Source: a virus. From it: DNA of 33,384 nucleotides. The notes beneath the pieces were generated by a model. It did no database searches. It saw only the letters and a program-made list of their open reading frames with translations, and was not told where the DNA came from. The stretch spans positions 1 through 33,384 of the IMG/VR virus record IMGVR_UViG_3300048062_000109; one strand, 5' to 3'. Within the stretch, counting starts at the first letter, position 1. Every line of letters begins with the position of its first letter. The position numbers were made by a program, and so were the translations under genes. Positions 16,120-21,784 of this stretch are shown here, in pieces.

Positions 16120-16575
16120 ATGGGAAATTACAGGAAGCCTCCACCGAACGACTACTTAAAATATTGGAGGGTTATAAGATATTTTGTAAAAGCTAAGTAT
16201 GGAATCTCGACAGGAGAACTTGATATGCTCCTATTCCTTTATTCTGAAAAATACTTTAGTAAGGACAAGTTCAATGAGTTTGATGAACTACTGTCTTGGG
16301 ATGTAAACAGATTTGACAAGCTACTACGTGATGGTTGGATTACCGTCTTCCGTAAAAGGTCCGGCCACAAAAAAGCATTGTACGAAATTTCGTACAAAGG
16401 AAGACGTATGATAGGTAGTATGTATAAAAAACTAAACGGGGAAGAAATCCCCGTTAGCCCTTCTGTAAATCCTATGTTCTTAAAGAATGTATCGTATACC
16501 GATAAGGTATATCGCAATATGATATTAGAGATGAATGCGTTTATAAAACAACAACGACATCAGTCTCACGAATAA
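16120..16575 (+). CDS. Winged-helix (MarR-like) transcription regulator
   Basis: A 151-aa protein beginning MGNYRKPPPNDYLKYWRVIR. Residues about 15-105 have the order expected of a MarR-type winged helix: helix (WRVIRYFVKAKYGIS), TGELDMLLFLYSEKYFSKDK, recognition-type helix (LLSWDVNRFDKLLRDGWITV), then a wing (FRKRSGHKKALYEISYKGRR). The ATG at 16120 is chosen because the frame upstream of it crosses the promoter box. It is the only plus-strand gene in the late half and is divergent from the basic-protein genes, so it may be the late or early switch regulator acting at the inverted repeat 14 bp upstream of its ATG (inference). Its 3' end overlaps groES by 35 bp on the opposite strand. Confidence 0.75.
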   Translation: MGNYRKPPPNDYLKYWRVIRYFVKAKYGISTGELDMLLFLYSEKYFSKDKFNEFDELLSWDVNRFDKLLRDGWITVFRKRSGHKKALYEISYKGRRMIGSMYKKLNGEEIPVSPSVNPMFLKNVSYTDKVYRNMILEMNAFIKQQRHQSHE

Positions 16576-16798
16576 TGGTATAAGAGTCTGAGTTAATCAT
16601 CATCGTATATCCCGCACGACTGTCGTAGTAGATAGTATCACCTGATGCTATCACCTTAACATCTGTGCCGGCTTCAACGACTTCTGCCTTCTTATACCTA
16701 AGCTGATTAGCTTCCTCTCCTGATAAGATTAATCCTGATGCGGTTTCAATCTCTTCTTCTATTATGTTTATTAAAATATAATTACCTATTGGTTTCAT
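16541..16798 (-). CDS. groES: GroES co-chaperonin
   Basis: An 85-aa GroES-like protein: KPIGNYILINIIEEEIETAS GLILSGEE holds the mobile loop with the Ile-Leu contact to GroEL, followed by KKAEVVEAGTDVKVIASGDT, IYYDSRAGYTMM and a final DVVVVL strand. This is slightly shorter than the usual ~95 aa. It caps the phage GroEL encoded 88 bp upstream in the same operon. Having both partners suggests a self-contained folding chamber for a phage protein, perhaps capsid or fibre, rather than reliance on the host co-chaperonin. The 3' end overlaps the convergent winged-helix gene. Confidence 0.88.
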   Translation of the reverse strand: MKPIGNYILINIIEEEIETASGLILSGEEANQLRYKKAEVVEAGTDVKVIASGDTIYYDSRAGYTMMINSDSYTIIRETDVVVVL

Positions 16799-16809
16799 TT
16801 CTCTTTTGT

Positions 16810-16890
16810 TTAAAGGTCTTTCTCAATCTGTTGACTATCTAACCATCTATTTGCTAAGACTGTTAACCATTTTTTAAATCTCGTTTTCAT
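16810..16890 (-). CDS. 26-codon ORF coupled to groEL
   Basis: An ATG overlapping the groEL stop (ATGA) opens MKTRFKKWLTVLANRWLDSQ QIEKDL, ending 11 bp before the groES ATG. It is amphipathic and basic. It may be a real micro-protein between groEL and groES or simply the spacer. The 4-bp overlap and clean fit into the gap are the only support. Confidence 0.4.
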   Translation of the reverse strand: MKTRFKKWLTVLANRWLDSQQIEKDL

Positions 16891-18476
16891 TTCTCTTCGT
16901 AAGTTCTTGCCATTGTAATAATAGCGTTAGTAGATAGAATAGTTACCGCAACTGATACTGCGTTTTGTAGTGCGTTCTTCGTTACCTTCAATGGGTCAAT
17001 AACGCCCATCTTGTACATATCACCATATTCACCTGTCTTTACATTAAGACCGTAGTGGTATGGTTTCTCCCACTCATAAAAGAACTCATCCTTTCCTGCG
17101 TTGACACAAATCTGATTTGAAGGTGCACGAAGTGCACTCGATAAAATTTTAGCAACCACACATTTATCTCCTAATTTTAGTATGTTGTTAACCTCGTTGT
17201 ATAGTGCTACCCCTCCACCCGGAAGGATTCCCTCCTCAAGTGCTGAGCGTACTGCACATACTGCATCATCGATGCGGTCATACAACTCTTTCTGCTCAAG
17301 GTCTGTTTGTCCACCGGCATAGATAACACCTATCCCTCCCGTAAGGGAGGCGATTCGTGAAAGGATAAAATCCTTGTCTGCCTTCTTGTTTGTATTCTTA
17401 TGTGCTGCCCAAAGCTGACTTACTCTCTCATCAACCGCTTCACCTGTAGTGTCAGAGTCTTTAATGATAACAGTATCATCTCTGCTTACCGTTACACGTG
17501 ATGCGTAGCCGAGGTCCTCAAATGTAATGTGGCTTAGGTCGTCACCTGTCTTCTCGCTGAAGTATGTAGCACCTACACTAACTGCAATGTCCTGCATCAA
17601 CTCGTGCTGCTTGTATCCAAACGATGGCGGGTTGATGGTACATATCTTTAGGTCACGCTTCATCTTGTTTGCTGCAAGCGTGTTGTTGACGTTGTTGGAG
17701 CACGGTGCGATAATGAGTAGCTTCTTACCTTCTGTGATAATTGGTTTCAGAATATTTTCAATCTGAAGTATATTACTTATCTCAGCATCAGACACAAGTA
17801 TGTGAGTATCCTCAAGGACACACTCGTCCTTCTCGTGGTTGGTAATAAATAGGTTTGATGTGTATCCACGCTCCACCTTTATACCATTTGTAGTCTCGTA
17901 GTACGTCTCAGAGGTTTGGCTCTTGTCAACTGTAACGATACCATTCTCGCCAACGGCCTTGTACACCTTTGCGATTATATCGCCTATGGTAGTGTCATTG
18001 TTAGCTGAGATTGTAGCTACGTCCTTTAACCTACCCTTGGTTACCTTGCGTGCGCTCTTCTTTAGGTTATCACAGATGACTGTCGTTTGCTTGACTAACT
18101 CTCGTAGAACTTCCGTCTTATTCATATCAGGAGTGATGTACTCCATACCTGCTTTGACTAAAGCCTCGGTCAGGACAATGGCAGTTGTTGTACCGTCACC
18201 TGCTGAGGTAGCCGTTCTGTCTGCCGCCTCCTTCATCATACGAACCGCAAGGTTCTCGGTGGGGTCTAATAGGTCAACGGCCTTTGCAACCGTTACACCG
18301 TCCTTAGTAACTGTAATACCGTGCGTGTGGTGTGGCGATTCTATCAGCACCGTCTGCCCGGAAGGGCCGAGTGTGGACTTTACTGCCGCAGCAATGGTGC
18401 TTATTCCTTTAATTAACTTGTCACGACCCTCTTGGTCGAACCTTAAATTCTTTGGGGAGTATCCGATTTCATTCAT
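16887..18476 (-). CDS. groEL: GroEL chaperonin
   Basis: A 529-aa group I chaperonin, which folds client proteins inside an ATP-driven double ring. Seen: TLGPSGQTVLIESPHHTHG and TVTKDGVTVAKAVDL near the N-terminus, the ATP-site signature AGDGTTTAIVL (residues 92-102, with the catalytic Asp), and a full apical domain. The C-terminal part has DDAVCAVRSALEEGILPGGG and a final equatorial segment ending ARTYEEK. The Gly-Gly-Met tail of bacterial GroEL is absent and the protein is slightly short of 545 aa, consistent with a divergent phage version. It is the first gene of the late strand, with a -7 box just upstream. A 15/16 match to the phage palindrome occurs inside it (17806-17821). Confidence 0.95.
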   Translation of the reverse strand: MNEIGYSPKNLRFDQEGRDKLIKGISTIAAAVKSTLGPSGQTVLIESPHHTHGITVTKDGVTVAKAVDLLDPTENLAVRMMKEAADRTATSAGDGTTTAIVLTEALVKAGMEYITPDMNKTEVLRELVKQTTVICDNLKKSARKVTKGRLKDVATISANNDTTIGDIIAKVYKAVGENGIVTVDKSQTSETYYETTNGIKVERGYTSNLFITNHEKDECVLEDTHILVSDAEISNILQIENILKPIITEGKKLLIIAPCSNNVNNTLAANKMKRDLKICTINPPSFGYKQHELMQDIAVSVGATYFSEKTGDDLSHITFEDLGYASRVTVSRDDTVIIKDSDTTGEAVDERVSQLWAAHKNTNKKADKDFILSRIASLTGGIGVIYAGGQTDLEQKELYDRIDDAVCAVRSALEEGILPGGGVALYNEVNNILKLGDKCVVAKILSSALRAPSNQICVNAGKDEFFYEWEKPYHYGLNVKTGEYGDMYKMGVIDPLKVTKNALQNAVSVAVTILSTNAIITMARTYEEK

Positions 18477-18492
18477 ATTATTTGATTTTTTA

Positions 18493-18500
18493 CAAATATA
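18493..18500 (-). promoter_or_regulatory. -7 box (TATATTTG) upstream of groEL
   Basis: CAAATATA on the plus strand is TATATTTG on the minus strand, 17 bp before the groEL ATG, so the leader would be about 10 nt. The same TATATTTG is used by the early promoters at 19907 and 23831. A TTAG at the -33 position (17-bp spacer) is a weak partner. Confidence 0.55.
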
Positions 18501-18621
18501 CTAAAGTTTTTTGTATGCTAACGCATATATTTTGGGTAGCTTGTTGTAATTTTATACGTGAATAGATATAGTGTCTAATAATTGTACAAGAAACGTCTAA
18601 TGTCGTTTTTCTTCTCTCCTA

Positions 18622-18719
18622 TAGTAGTAGTAGTAGTAGTAGTATTATTATTTTTCTTACTGTAACTTTTGACTTTAAAATTGACATTATCGACAGTAGT
18701 ATTGATAATCAGTTAGTTA
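18622..18719 (+). repeat. Copy 1 of the duplicated (TAG)n / CGACA element
   Basis: (TAG)7 at 18622-18642 is followed by TATTATTATTTTT and, 40 bp on, by TGACATTATCGACAG and TATTGATAATCAGTTAGTTA. The last 38 bp (18682-18719) align without gaps to 29412-29449 at 29 of 38 positions, and both copies are preceded by a (TAG)n run and a T-rich tract. Probably a protein-binding element. Confidence 0.6.
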
Positions 18720-18731
18720 GCTATTAATAAA

Positions 18732-18759
18732 CGACATATAAACGACAGTAATATGACAT
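18732..18759 (+). repeat. Three CGACA-type boxes at 11-bp spacing
   Basis: CGACAT (18732), CGACAG (18743) and TGACAT (18754) begin exactly 11 bp apart, one helical turn, on one face of the DNA just upstream of the tRNA genes. Related boxes occur in the duplicated element at 18682/18691 and 29412/29421. Confidence 0.5.
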
Positions 18760-18781
18760 TGTTATAGTATAATCAGCATAA

Positions 18782-18855
18782 GCCCCCTTAGCTCAATTGG
18801 ATAGAGCAACACACTTCTAATGTGTAGGTTATAGGTTCGAGTCCTATAGGGGGTA
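18782..18855 (+). tRNA. tRNA-Arg (anticodon UCU)
   Basis: Cloverleaf read by eye: acceptor GCCCCCT/AGGGGGT (first pair G-U), D stem GCTC/GAGC, anticodon stem ACACA/TGTGT with loop CTTCTAA (anticodon TCT, reads AGA), T arm ATAGG-TTCGAGT-CCTAT, discriminator A, no encoded CCA. AGA is common in this AT-rich phage, so it probably supplements host decoding. Confidence 0.9.
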
Positions 18856-18861
18856 CTACCT

Positions 18862-18935
18862 CCTCATTTAACTCAGTTGGTTAGAGTAGCATCCTTATAC
18901 GATGACAGTCACAGGTTCAAGTCCTGTAATGAGGA
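18862..18935 (+). tRNA. tRNA-Ile (anticodon UAU)
   Basis: Acceptor CCTCATT/AATGAGG, D stem ACTC/GAGT, anticodon stem GCATC/GATGA (top pair mismatched), loop CTTATAC with anticodon TAT, T arm ACAGG-TTCAAGT-CCTGT, discriminator A. UAU reads AUA directly, whereas most bacteria read AUA with a lysidine-modified CAU tRNA, so this one is independent of TilS. Confidence 0.85.
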
Positions 18936-18937
18936 AT

Positions 18938-19023
18938 GTCGGATTGGTGAAATAGGTAGACACGACAGACTTAAAATCTGTTGGACTGAAAAGTCCGTAT
19001 CGGTTCGACTCCGATATCCGGCA
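18938..19023 (+). tRNA. tRNA-Leu (anticodon UAA)
   Basis: A class II tRNA with a long variable arm: acceptor GTCGGAT/ATCCGGC, anticodon stem ACAGA/TCTGT with loop CTTAAAA (anticodon TAA, reads UUA), variable arm GGACTGAAAAGTCC, T loop TTCGACT, discriminator A, no encoded CCA. It follows the Ile gene by 2 bp. Confidence 0.92.
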
Positions 19024-19052
19024 CAAAAAAAGAGGAACATCTCTGCTCCTCT
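19024..19052 (-). terminator. Intrinsic terminator for the two small minus-strand genes
   Basis: On the minus strand, AGAGGAGC and GTTCCTCT pair around loop AGAGAT (one A-C mismatch) and are followed by a run of seven T. It lies 30 bp downstream of the 19082-19252 stop and directly against the end of tRNA-Leu, so it stops minus-strand transcripts before they run antisense into the tRNAs. Confidence 0.7.
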
Positions 19053-19081
19053 CTTTCAAATCAAATCAACAGTATATCAAA

Positions 19082-19252
19082 TCAAAACATTTCCTTAATT
19101 CGTGTGGCGATAATATCAGCCTTGACCATTCCTCGTGCAATTGAATTAACCTTGTCAGATTGTTTCTTTACCTTCTGAACATCTATTGCTTGCTGAATTC
19201 CTGTTACCCCTTGAGGTAGTGTCTTCTTATATACTCCGCCAAATTTTTTCAT
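19082..19252 (-). CDS. Small basic protein of 56 aa
   Basis: ATG at 19252: MKKFGGVYKKTLPQGVTGIQ, then QAIDVQKVKKQSDKVNSIAR and GMVKADIIATRIKEMF. Mostly helical and basic, with no domain recognised. It starts 1 bp after the stop of the upstream small gene and ends before a good terminator, so the two form a mini-operon pointing toward the tRNAs. Confidence 0.65.
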   Translation of the reverse strand: MKKFGGVYKKTLPQGVTGIQQAIDVQKVKKQSDKVNSIARGMVKADIIATRIKEMF

Positions 19253-19253
19253 C

Positions 19254-19400
19254 TTAGTTATATTTTACGTTTATCGCTATCAAACCTAAATAGAGGATAA
19301 ATTCCCCATAGTCAAACTCCTCATCACGTTTGTACCAAGCCCAACCTAATGCAAAGCCTACAGGTACTCTGTTTTCTATTGCGATGACGTAGTCTTTCAT
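19254..19400 (-). CDS. Small protein of 48 aa, probably leaderless
   Basis: ATG at 19400: MKDYVIAIENRVPVGFALGW, then AWYKRDEEFDYGEFILYLGL and IAINVKYN. Contains aromatic and hydrophobic stretches but no clear membrane helix. A TATCTTTG -7 box ends only 4 nt before the ATG, so the transcript would start at or within the first codon. Function unknown. Confidence 0.65.
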   Translation of the reverse strand: MKDYVIAIENRVPVGFALGWAWYKRDEEFDYGEFILYLGLIAINVKYN

Positions 19401-19404
19401 CAGT

Positions 19405-19412
19405 CAAAGATA
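19405..19412 (-). promoter_or_regulatory. -7 box (TATCTTTG) giving a leaderless transcript
   Basis: CAAAGATA on the plus strand is TATCTTTG on the minus strand, with ACTG between it and the ATG of the 48-aa gene. With initiation about 7 nt downstream of the box, translation would start at the very 5' end. Confidence 0.55.
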
Positions 19413-19590
19413 CGAAAAATTTATTAGATATGTGTAGTAATCGGGTTCCCCCCCGCCACGCGCGCGCCGGCCCGCTACGGAACTCGCTTTTTTTTCGAGG
19501 GGTGGGGGTCGGCTTTCAATCGTCCCGCTCGGATTTTTTGCCGTTTTTCTGACGGCCTGTTGTGACGGCCTGCCTTACTGCACAATCCTG

Positions 19591-19637
19591 CCCCCGTGCC
19601 CCCGTTCGCCCTGCGCCCCCTGTACCCCCTGCCCCCC
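19591..19637 (-). other. G-quadruplex-capable motif 1
   Basis: The minus strand carries six G runs of lengths 6, 5, 5, 3, 5 and 5 separated by loops of 2, 4, 4, 5 and 3 nt. This is well above the minimum of four runs of three and a strong quadruplex candidate; the plus strand is the matching C-rich i-motif strand. Confidence 0.65.
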
Positions 19638-19705
19638 TTGTTGACGTGTGCACCCCTGCGCCCCACGTCCACACGATGAGAACCAAAACTATCGGTTCAA
19701 GTTTA

Positions 19706-19721
19706 GTGTCTTCAAGGACAC
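19706..19721. repeat. 16-bp palindrome, copy 3 (GTGTCTTCAAGGACAC)
   Basis: It lies between the two G-quadruplex motifs, about 190 bp upstream of the early promoter and outside any gene. One half carries the C/G variant at the degenerate position (AGGACAC). Confidence 0.9.
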
Positions 19722-19726
19722 AATGA

Positions 19727-19758
19727 CCCTGCGCCCCGTTCCCCGTTCCCCGTTTCCC
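19727..19758 (-). other. G-quadruplex-capable motif 2
   Basis: The minus strand has five G runs of 3, 4, 4, 4 and 3 separated by loops of 4, 3, 3 and 4 nt. It begins 5 bp beyond palindrome copy 3. Confidence 0.6.
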
Positions 19759-19884
19759 GATGCGAGACATACAGAGATATCGGTTAGCCCCTGCACGAAA
19801 AAATTCTGACCTAAATAAATCTACGTGAACAGACGTGCGTAATCAGTAAGCGCAACAAAGAATAGAATTAGACAAGATTTGTGC

Positions 19885-19914
19885 TTGTTATATCAAAGAA
19901 ATAGTCTATATTTG
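19885..19914 (+). promoter_or_regulatory. Early promoter
   Basis: TTG (19885-19887), a 19-bp spacer and TATATTTG (19907-19914) match the Bacteroidota -33/-7 promoter. Sequence around the -7 (TAGTCTATATTTGTAC) is nearly the same as at 23828-23840. It leads the 19997 gene with a leader of about 75 nt containing a GGGG/CCCC hairpin at 19923-19938. Confidence 0.75.
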
Positions 19915-19996
19915 TACCAACGGGGGAGATAAAGCCCCACTAAAATTAACGTAAGTAACTGAAAATCAACAAATTAACTCAAAAAAACAACAAATT

Positions 19997-20653
19997 ATGA
20001 GCAATTTACTATCAATCGAATCAGCATTCTTGAACCTACCACAGGTCAAGCAGGCAATTAACCTCAACGAAATCAAACGAGCAAAGCGCAACGTTGCCAA
20101 TGCTCAAAAGCGCAAATTCGAGCACACAATGTCAATGGCAGGTCTTGTTAAGCAGGCAGTCAATTGGTTCGATTCGTCAGAGGGCAAAGAGGTCTTTCGT
20201 GAGGAGGGCATCCAATGGTCAAAAGCGGACTTCGGTCTTAAGGTCTTCGGATGGCAAAAGTCTTACTTCTACAAGGTCATCAAGGTAGCTAACCTTGACC
20301 CACGAATCCTTGAGGCATTCAACACAACGTGTGACAGATTAGGTGAGCAGGCAAACCGCTCGTTGGCAGGTCTGTTGGAGTTCAGCAGAGACATTGACCT
20401 TGATTCATTAGAGCATTCAGAGGATGCCACAGAAGAGGAAATCAACGAAGCAGTAGAGCAGGCAATCGAAGAGGCCACAGAGCAAGCGACACAACGTGAG
20501 CGAGTAGAGACCTTAATTACATTGTCGTTCCGCAATCCGAACGGGGACAACGTTGCTTGGAGAATCGATGCCAACGGACAGGTTCACACTCGCAATACTG
20601 CGGAACAGGTTCGTGAGGTTCTTGCAATGATTAACGGAACATTTGAAGCATAA
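19997..20653 (+). CDS. First early gene; ParB-HTH-like DNA-binding candidate
   Basis: A 218-aa protein not matched to a named family. Residues about 75-128 (KADFGLKVFGWQKSYFYKVI, then KVANLDPRILEAF and ANRSLAGLLEF) follow the pattern of the ParB/KorB helix-turn-helix: a S-x-S/Y-x-V helix, then 'L-P-x-x-I-x-E', then 'R-S-L-x-x-L-L'. An acidic Glu/Ala-rich linker (about 140-172) leads to a compact C-terminal beta segment (ITLSFRNPNGDNVAWRIDAN). There is no ParB CTPase motif, so at most the DNA-reading part is shared. It is the first gene after the strong early promoter and is flanked by palindrome copies 3 and 4, making it the best candidate reader of that site (inference). Confidence 0.6.
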   Translation: MSNLLSIESAFLNLPQVKQAINLNEIKRAKRNVANAQKRKFEHTMSMAGLVKQAVNWFDSSEGKEVFREEGIQWSKADFGLKVFGWQKSYFYKVIKVANLDPRILEAFNTTCDRLGEQANRSLAGLLEFSRDIDLDSLEHSEDATEEEINEAVEQAIEEATEQATQRERVETLITLSFRNPNGDNVAWRIDANGQVHTRNTAEQVREVLAMINGTFEA

Positions 20654-20673
20654 ACAGAAATCAATAATCGGTA

Positions 20674-20689
20674 GTGTCTTTGAGGACAC
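20674..20689. repeat. 16-bp palindrome, copy 4 (GTGTCTTTGAGGACAC)
   Basis: It lies 20 bp after the stop of the first early gene and 19 bp before the amidoligase ATG. Flanks GGTA/TACC extend the pairing to 10 bp with one G-U if transcribed. Confidence 0.9.
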
Positions 20690-20708
20690 TACCACAACAC
20701 CACAGAAA

Positions 20709-21671
20709 ATGAACAACGGAATTAACTACACAGAGATTTTTGAGAACGACCAACACGTTCAGAACGGAAACTACCACAGAGGACGTGTAAACGGATACCA
20801 CTACACATCACGTGTCGGTGTGATTGACTACCGCAAAGGAGCAAAGAATACTGACATCGCTCAACTGAAATCAGTAGACCGCAGAAACCTTACAATGCTT
20901 GAGACAGGCGATGCTGAATGCAAATTCGGTATTGGGTTCGAGGTCGAGAAGAATCGTTTTTCACGTGGGGCAGTACGTAACACACCGCTCTTCGCAGGAT
21001 TCGAACGTGACTCATCTTGTGGGTACGAGGCAGTTAGCAACATCTTGCCTTTGTTACCTGCAGGCCAATGGAGAAACAAGGTATTCTCAATGATGCACGA
21101 TGCACGTAGAGTAATCGAGGACTCTTACTCGCCATCTGACTATCGTTGTGGAGGTCACGTGACCTTGTCTTGCGAGGGTATGACAGGAGAGGAATTATTC
21201 AACGCTACACGTGAGAACCTTGCAATCGTGTTCGCTTTGTTCCGCAAGCGCTTAGGCAATCGTTACTGCAATGCTAACCCACGTATGGAGACCAATTTTA
21301 GAGGTACACGCTACGTGGCAGTACAACAGAAATCCAACGTGATTGAGGTACGCCTTGTGTCACGCTTTCAATCGGTTAAGCAGATGATGAGACGTTACGA
21401 ATTGTTCTACACGATTATGGACTTCAGCATCAACAATCCAAATGGCAGTCACGCATCATTGCTCAAAAAGGTTCGTCCGATTGTCAAGTCTATGTACAAT
21501 GGCGATGAGGCCAAGACTGATGAGATTCTTGAAATCGCAAAGCATTTCAACAAGTACATCAAGACAGGCAGAATCAATCGTGGGGTCATCAACTTCGTTG
21601 ACCCTATGAGACGATTGGATGCGGAAAGCCACTACGACAGAGACCTGCTGAGAAACGGGTACAGAGCGTAA
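20709..21671 (+). CDS. Phage amidoligase (ATP-dependent COOH-NH2 ligase)
   Basis: With the ATG at 20709 this is a 320-aa protein of the amidoligase (glutamine synthetase-like fold) family, which makes amide or isopeptide bonds. Visible signatures: the strand CKFGIGFEVEK with paired Glu (residues 71-81), DSSCGYEAVSNILPL (101-115), the RCGGHVTLS motif (146-154), and a conserved RKRLGNRYC helix further on. An in-frame upstream start at 20643 exists, but it would overlap the previous gene and put palindrome copy 4 inside the reading frame. 20709 follows the site as other early genes do. Phage amidoligases are linked in the literature to glutamine amidotransferase and AIG2/gamma-glutamylcyclotransferase partners, and such a fusion is encoded 2.2 kb downstream. 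The substrate is unknown: perhaps a cell-wall or protein modification. Confidence 0.75.
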   Translation: MNNGINYTEIFENDQHVQNGNYHRGRVNGYHYTSRVGVIDYRKGAKNTDIAQLKSVDRRNLTMLETGDAECKFGIGFEVEKNRFSRGAVRNTPLFAGFERDSSCGYEAVSNILPLLPAGQWRNKVFSMMHDARRVIEDSYSPSDYRCGGHVTLSCEGMTGEELFNATRENLAIVFALFRKRLGNRYCNANPRMETNFRGTRYVAVQQKSNVIEVRLVSRFQSVKQMMRRYELFYTIMDFSINNPNGSHASLLKKVRPIVKSMYNGDEAKTDEILEIAKHFNKYIKTGRINRGVINFVDPMRRLDAESHYDRDLLRNGYRA

Positions 21672-21683
21672 GCAGAACGGGTA

Positions 21684-21699
21684 GTGTCCTCAAGGACAC
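21684..21699. repeat. 16-bp palindrome, copy 5 (GTGTCCTCAAGGACAC)
   Basis: Flanked by GTA/TAC, which makes a longer hairpin (about 21679-21704 allowing a G-U pair). It begins 12 bp after the amidoligase stop and ends directly against the hammerhead ribozyme. Both halves carry the C/G variant. Confidence 0.9.
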
Positions 21700-21704
21700 T
21701 ACTC

Positions 21705-21755
21705 CCTGTCCGCAGGTGTGTGCCTGCGCTGATGAGACCAAAAGGTCGAAACAGG
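21705..21755 (+). ncRNA. Type III hammerhead self-cleaving ribozyme
   Basis: All core elements are present in order. Stem III 5' strand CCTGT (21705-21709) is followed by C21710, making the canonical GUC cleavage triplet. Stem I is CGCAGG/CCTGCG with loop TGTGTG (21711-21728). Then come CTGATGA (21729-21735), stem II GACC/GGTC with an AAAA loop (21736-21747), GAAA (21748-21751) and the stem III 3' strand ACAGG (21751-21755). Every helix pairs perfectly and every invariant core base is present. Cleavage is predicted after 21710, between the amidoligase gene and the downstream membrane-protein gene on the sense strand. Ends in stem III define type III. Confidence 0.92.
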
Positions 21756-21784
21756 TAACATTAATTTATTTAAATCAACATTTT

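Larger units (their letters stand above)
18501..18781. other. Gene-free interval between groEL and the tRNA cluster
   Basis: I found no convincing gene here on either strand. It is AT-rich and holds the groEL promoter at its left edge, a TGTCG at 18601 that reads AAAAACGACATT on the other strand, a (TAG)7 run, the first copy of the duplicated CGACA element, and three CGACA/TGACA boxes spaced exactly 11 bp apart (18732, 18743, 18754). It may contain the tRNA promoter, but no TAnnTTTG on the plus strand was seen. Confidence 0.6.
19441..19765. other. GC-rich, C-run-rich block at the strand switch (candidate origin or control region)
   Basis: The interval 19401-19996 has no gene I believe in. 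Its left part is strikingly GC-rich in an AT-rich phage: a C7 run at 19448, alternating GC (ACGCGCGCGCC), CTCG-T8-CGAG, a GACGGCCTG direct repeat at 19551 and 19564, then many C runs with CTGCGCCCC repeated three times. It sits between the divergent early and small minus-strand transcripts, where a replication origin would be plausible. Gly-rich frames on the minus strand are composition artefacts. Confidence 0.55.

Noticed and set aside
17806-17821. GTATCCTCAAGGACAC in groEL as a thirteenth palindrome copy
   Set aside because: One fixed position differs and it is inside a conserved coding stretch (C-V-L-E-D-T); noted as a near match but not counted.
17923-18504. A 193-codon plus-strand frame opposite groEL
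   Set aside because: It is antisense to a highly conserved chaperonin region and has no recognisable protein sequence.
19475-19770. Two Gly/Arg-rich minus-strand frames in the GC-rich island
   Set aside because: Composition follows the G runs only; no protein-like variation, and they overlap the palindrome and quadruplex motifs.
18477-19996. An attachment site at the tRNA cluster
   Set aside because: No integrase gene and no direct repeat of a tRNA 3' end was found; the tRNAs look like expressed phage tRNAs.
21517-21534. A second CTGATGAG...GAAA inside the amidoligase gene
   Set aside because: The bases between cannot form stem II and no stem I or III partners exist, so it is not a hammerhead.
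21716-21784. Upstream-extended start for the small membrane protein (M-C-A-C-A-D...)
   Set aside because: It would translate the hammerhead ribozyme core; the ATG at 21785 gives a clean membrane protein.
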